A DNA stretch of 64,000 nt from Scatophagus argus (taxonomy: Eukaryota > Chordata > Actinopteri > Scatophagidae), in assembly GCF_020382885.2 (NCBI RefSeq), contig NC_058501.1, positions 18,472,001-18,536,000 on the forward strand, written 5' to 3'. The position numbers were made by a program, and so were the translations under genes. This document shows positions 63,985 to 64,000 of this stretch, piece after piece. The notes below the pieces were generated by a model. It saw only the letters and a program-made list of their open reading frames with translations. It was not told where the DNA came from and searched no databases. How positions within the stretch are numbered: position 1 is the stretch's first letter; every line of letters starts with the position of its first letter.

Positions 63985-64000
63985 CTGACAGAGAGAAAAC

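Overview
The window is nuclear DNA of a ray-finned (teleost) fish. It has short introns with GT-AG borders, many CA/GT microsatellites, and small Tc1/mariner, hAT and LINE-derived repeats. It carries the teleost apolipoprotein cluster, in which apoA-IV genes sit beside apoE and the apoC genes. In mammals these lie in two separate clusters. All gene calls come from reading exons, splice sites and codon phases by eye, and no database was searched.

Layout. 1-5.6 kb: no convincing gene, one decayed LINE reverse transcriptase and one repeat tail. 5.6-11.1 kb: two apoA-IV genes head to head (copy 1 on the minus strand, copy 2 on the plus strand), about 2.4 kb apart, each with a TATA box and an HNF4-like site. 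Their middle parts, including an intron, are almost identical although their ends differ. 16.7-19.0 kb: apoEb. 24.45-24.93 kb: an apoC-I locus that looks broken. 28.65-29.29 kb: apoC-IV. 30.2-31.8 kb: apoA-II (the fish 14 kDa apolipoprotein). 33.7-35.1 kb: apoC-II. 36.9-40.5 kb: a five-exon trypsin-like gene that has lost all three catalytic residues but keeps an open frame. 40.5-54 kb: gene-poor, with one weak candidate first exon of a membrane protein near 49.1 kb. 54.4-64.0 kb: the 3' half of an immunoglobulin-superfamily adhesion gene on the minus strand, best read as bcam. It runs off the right edge.

The apolipoprotein genes share one architecture: an apparent noncoding first exon in most, a signal-peptide exon of 40-46 coding bases ending in phase 1, and then exons of amphipathic helix. 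Together the products would be secreted lipid carriers of chylomicron, VLDL and HDL type. ApoE supplies the receptor ligand, apoC-II activates lipoprotein lipase, and apoA-IV, apoA-II and apoC-IV are structural or modulatory. The promoters that can be read have TATA boxes, and several have HNF4-like sites consistent with liver or gut expression.

The observations most worth following are the intact but catalytically dead trypsin-like gene, the disrupted apoC-I, the conversion-like tract between the inverted apoA-IV copies, and a 21-base stem micro-exon in bcam.
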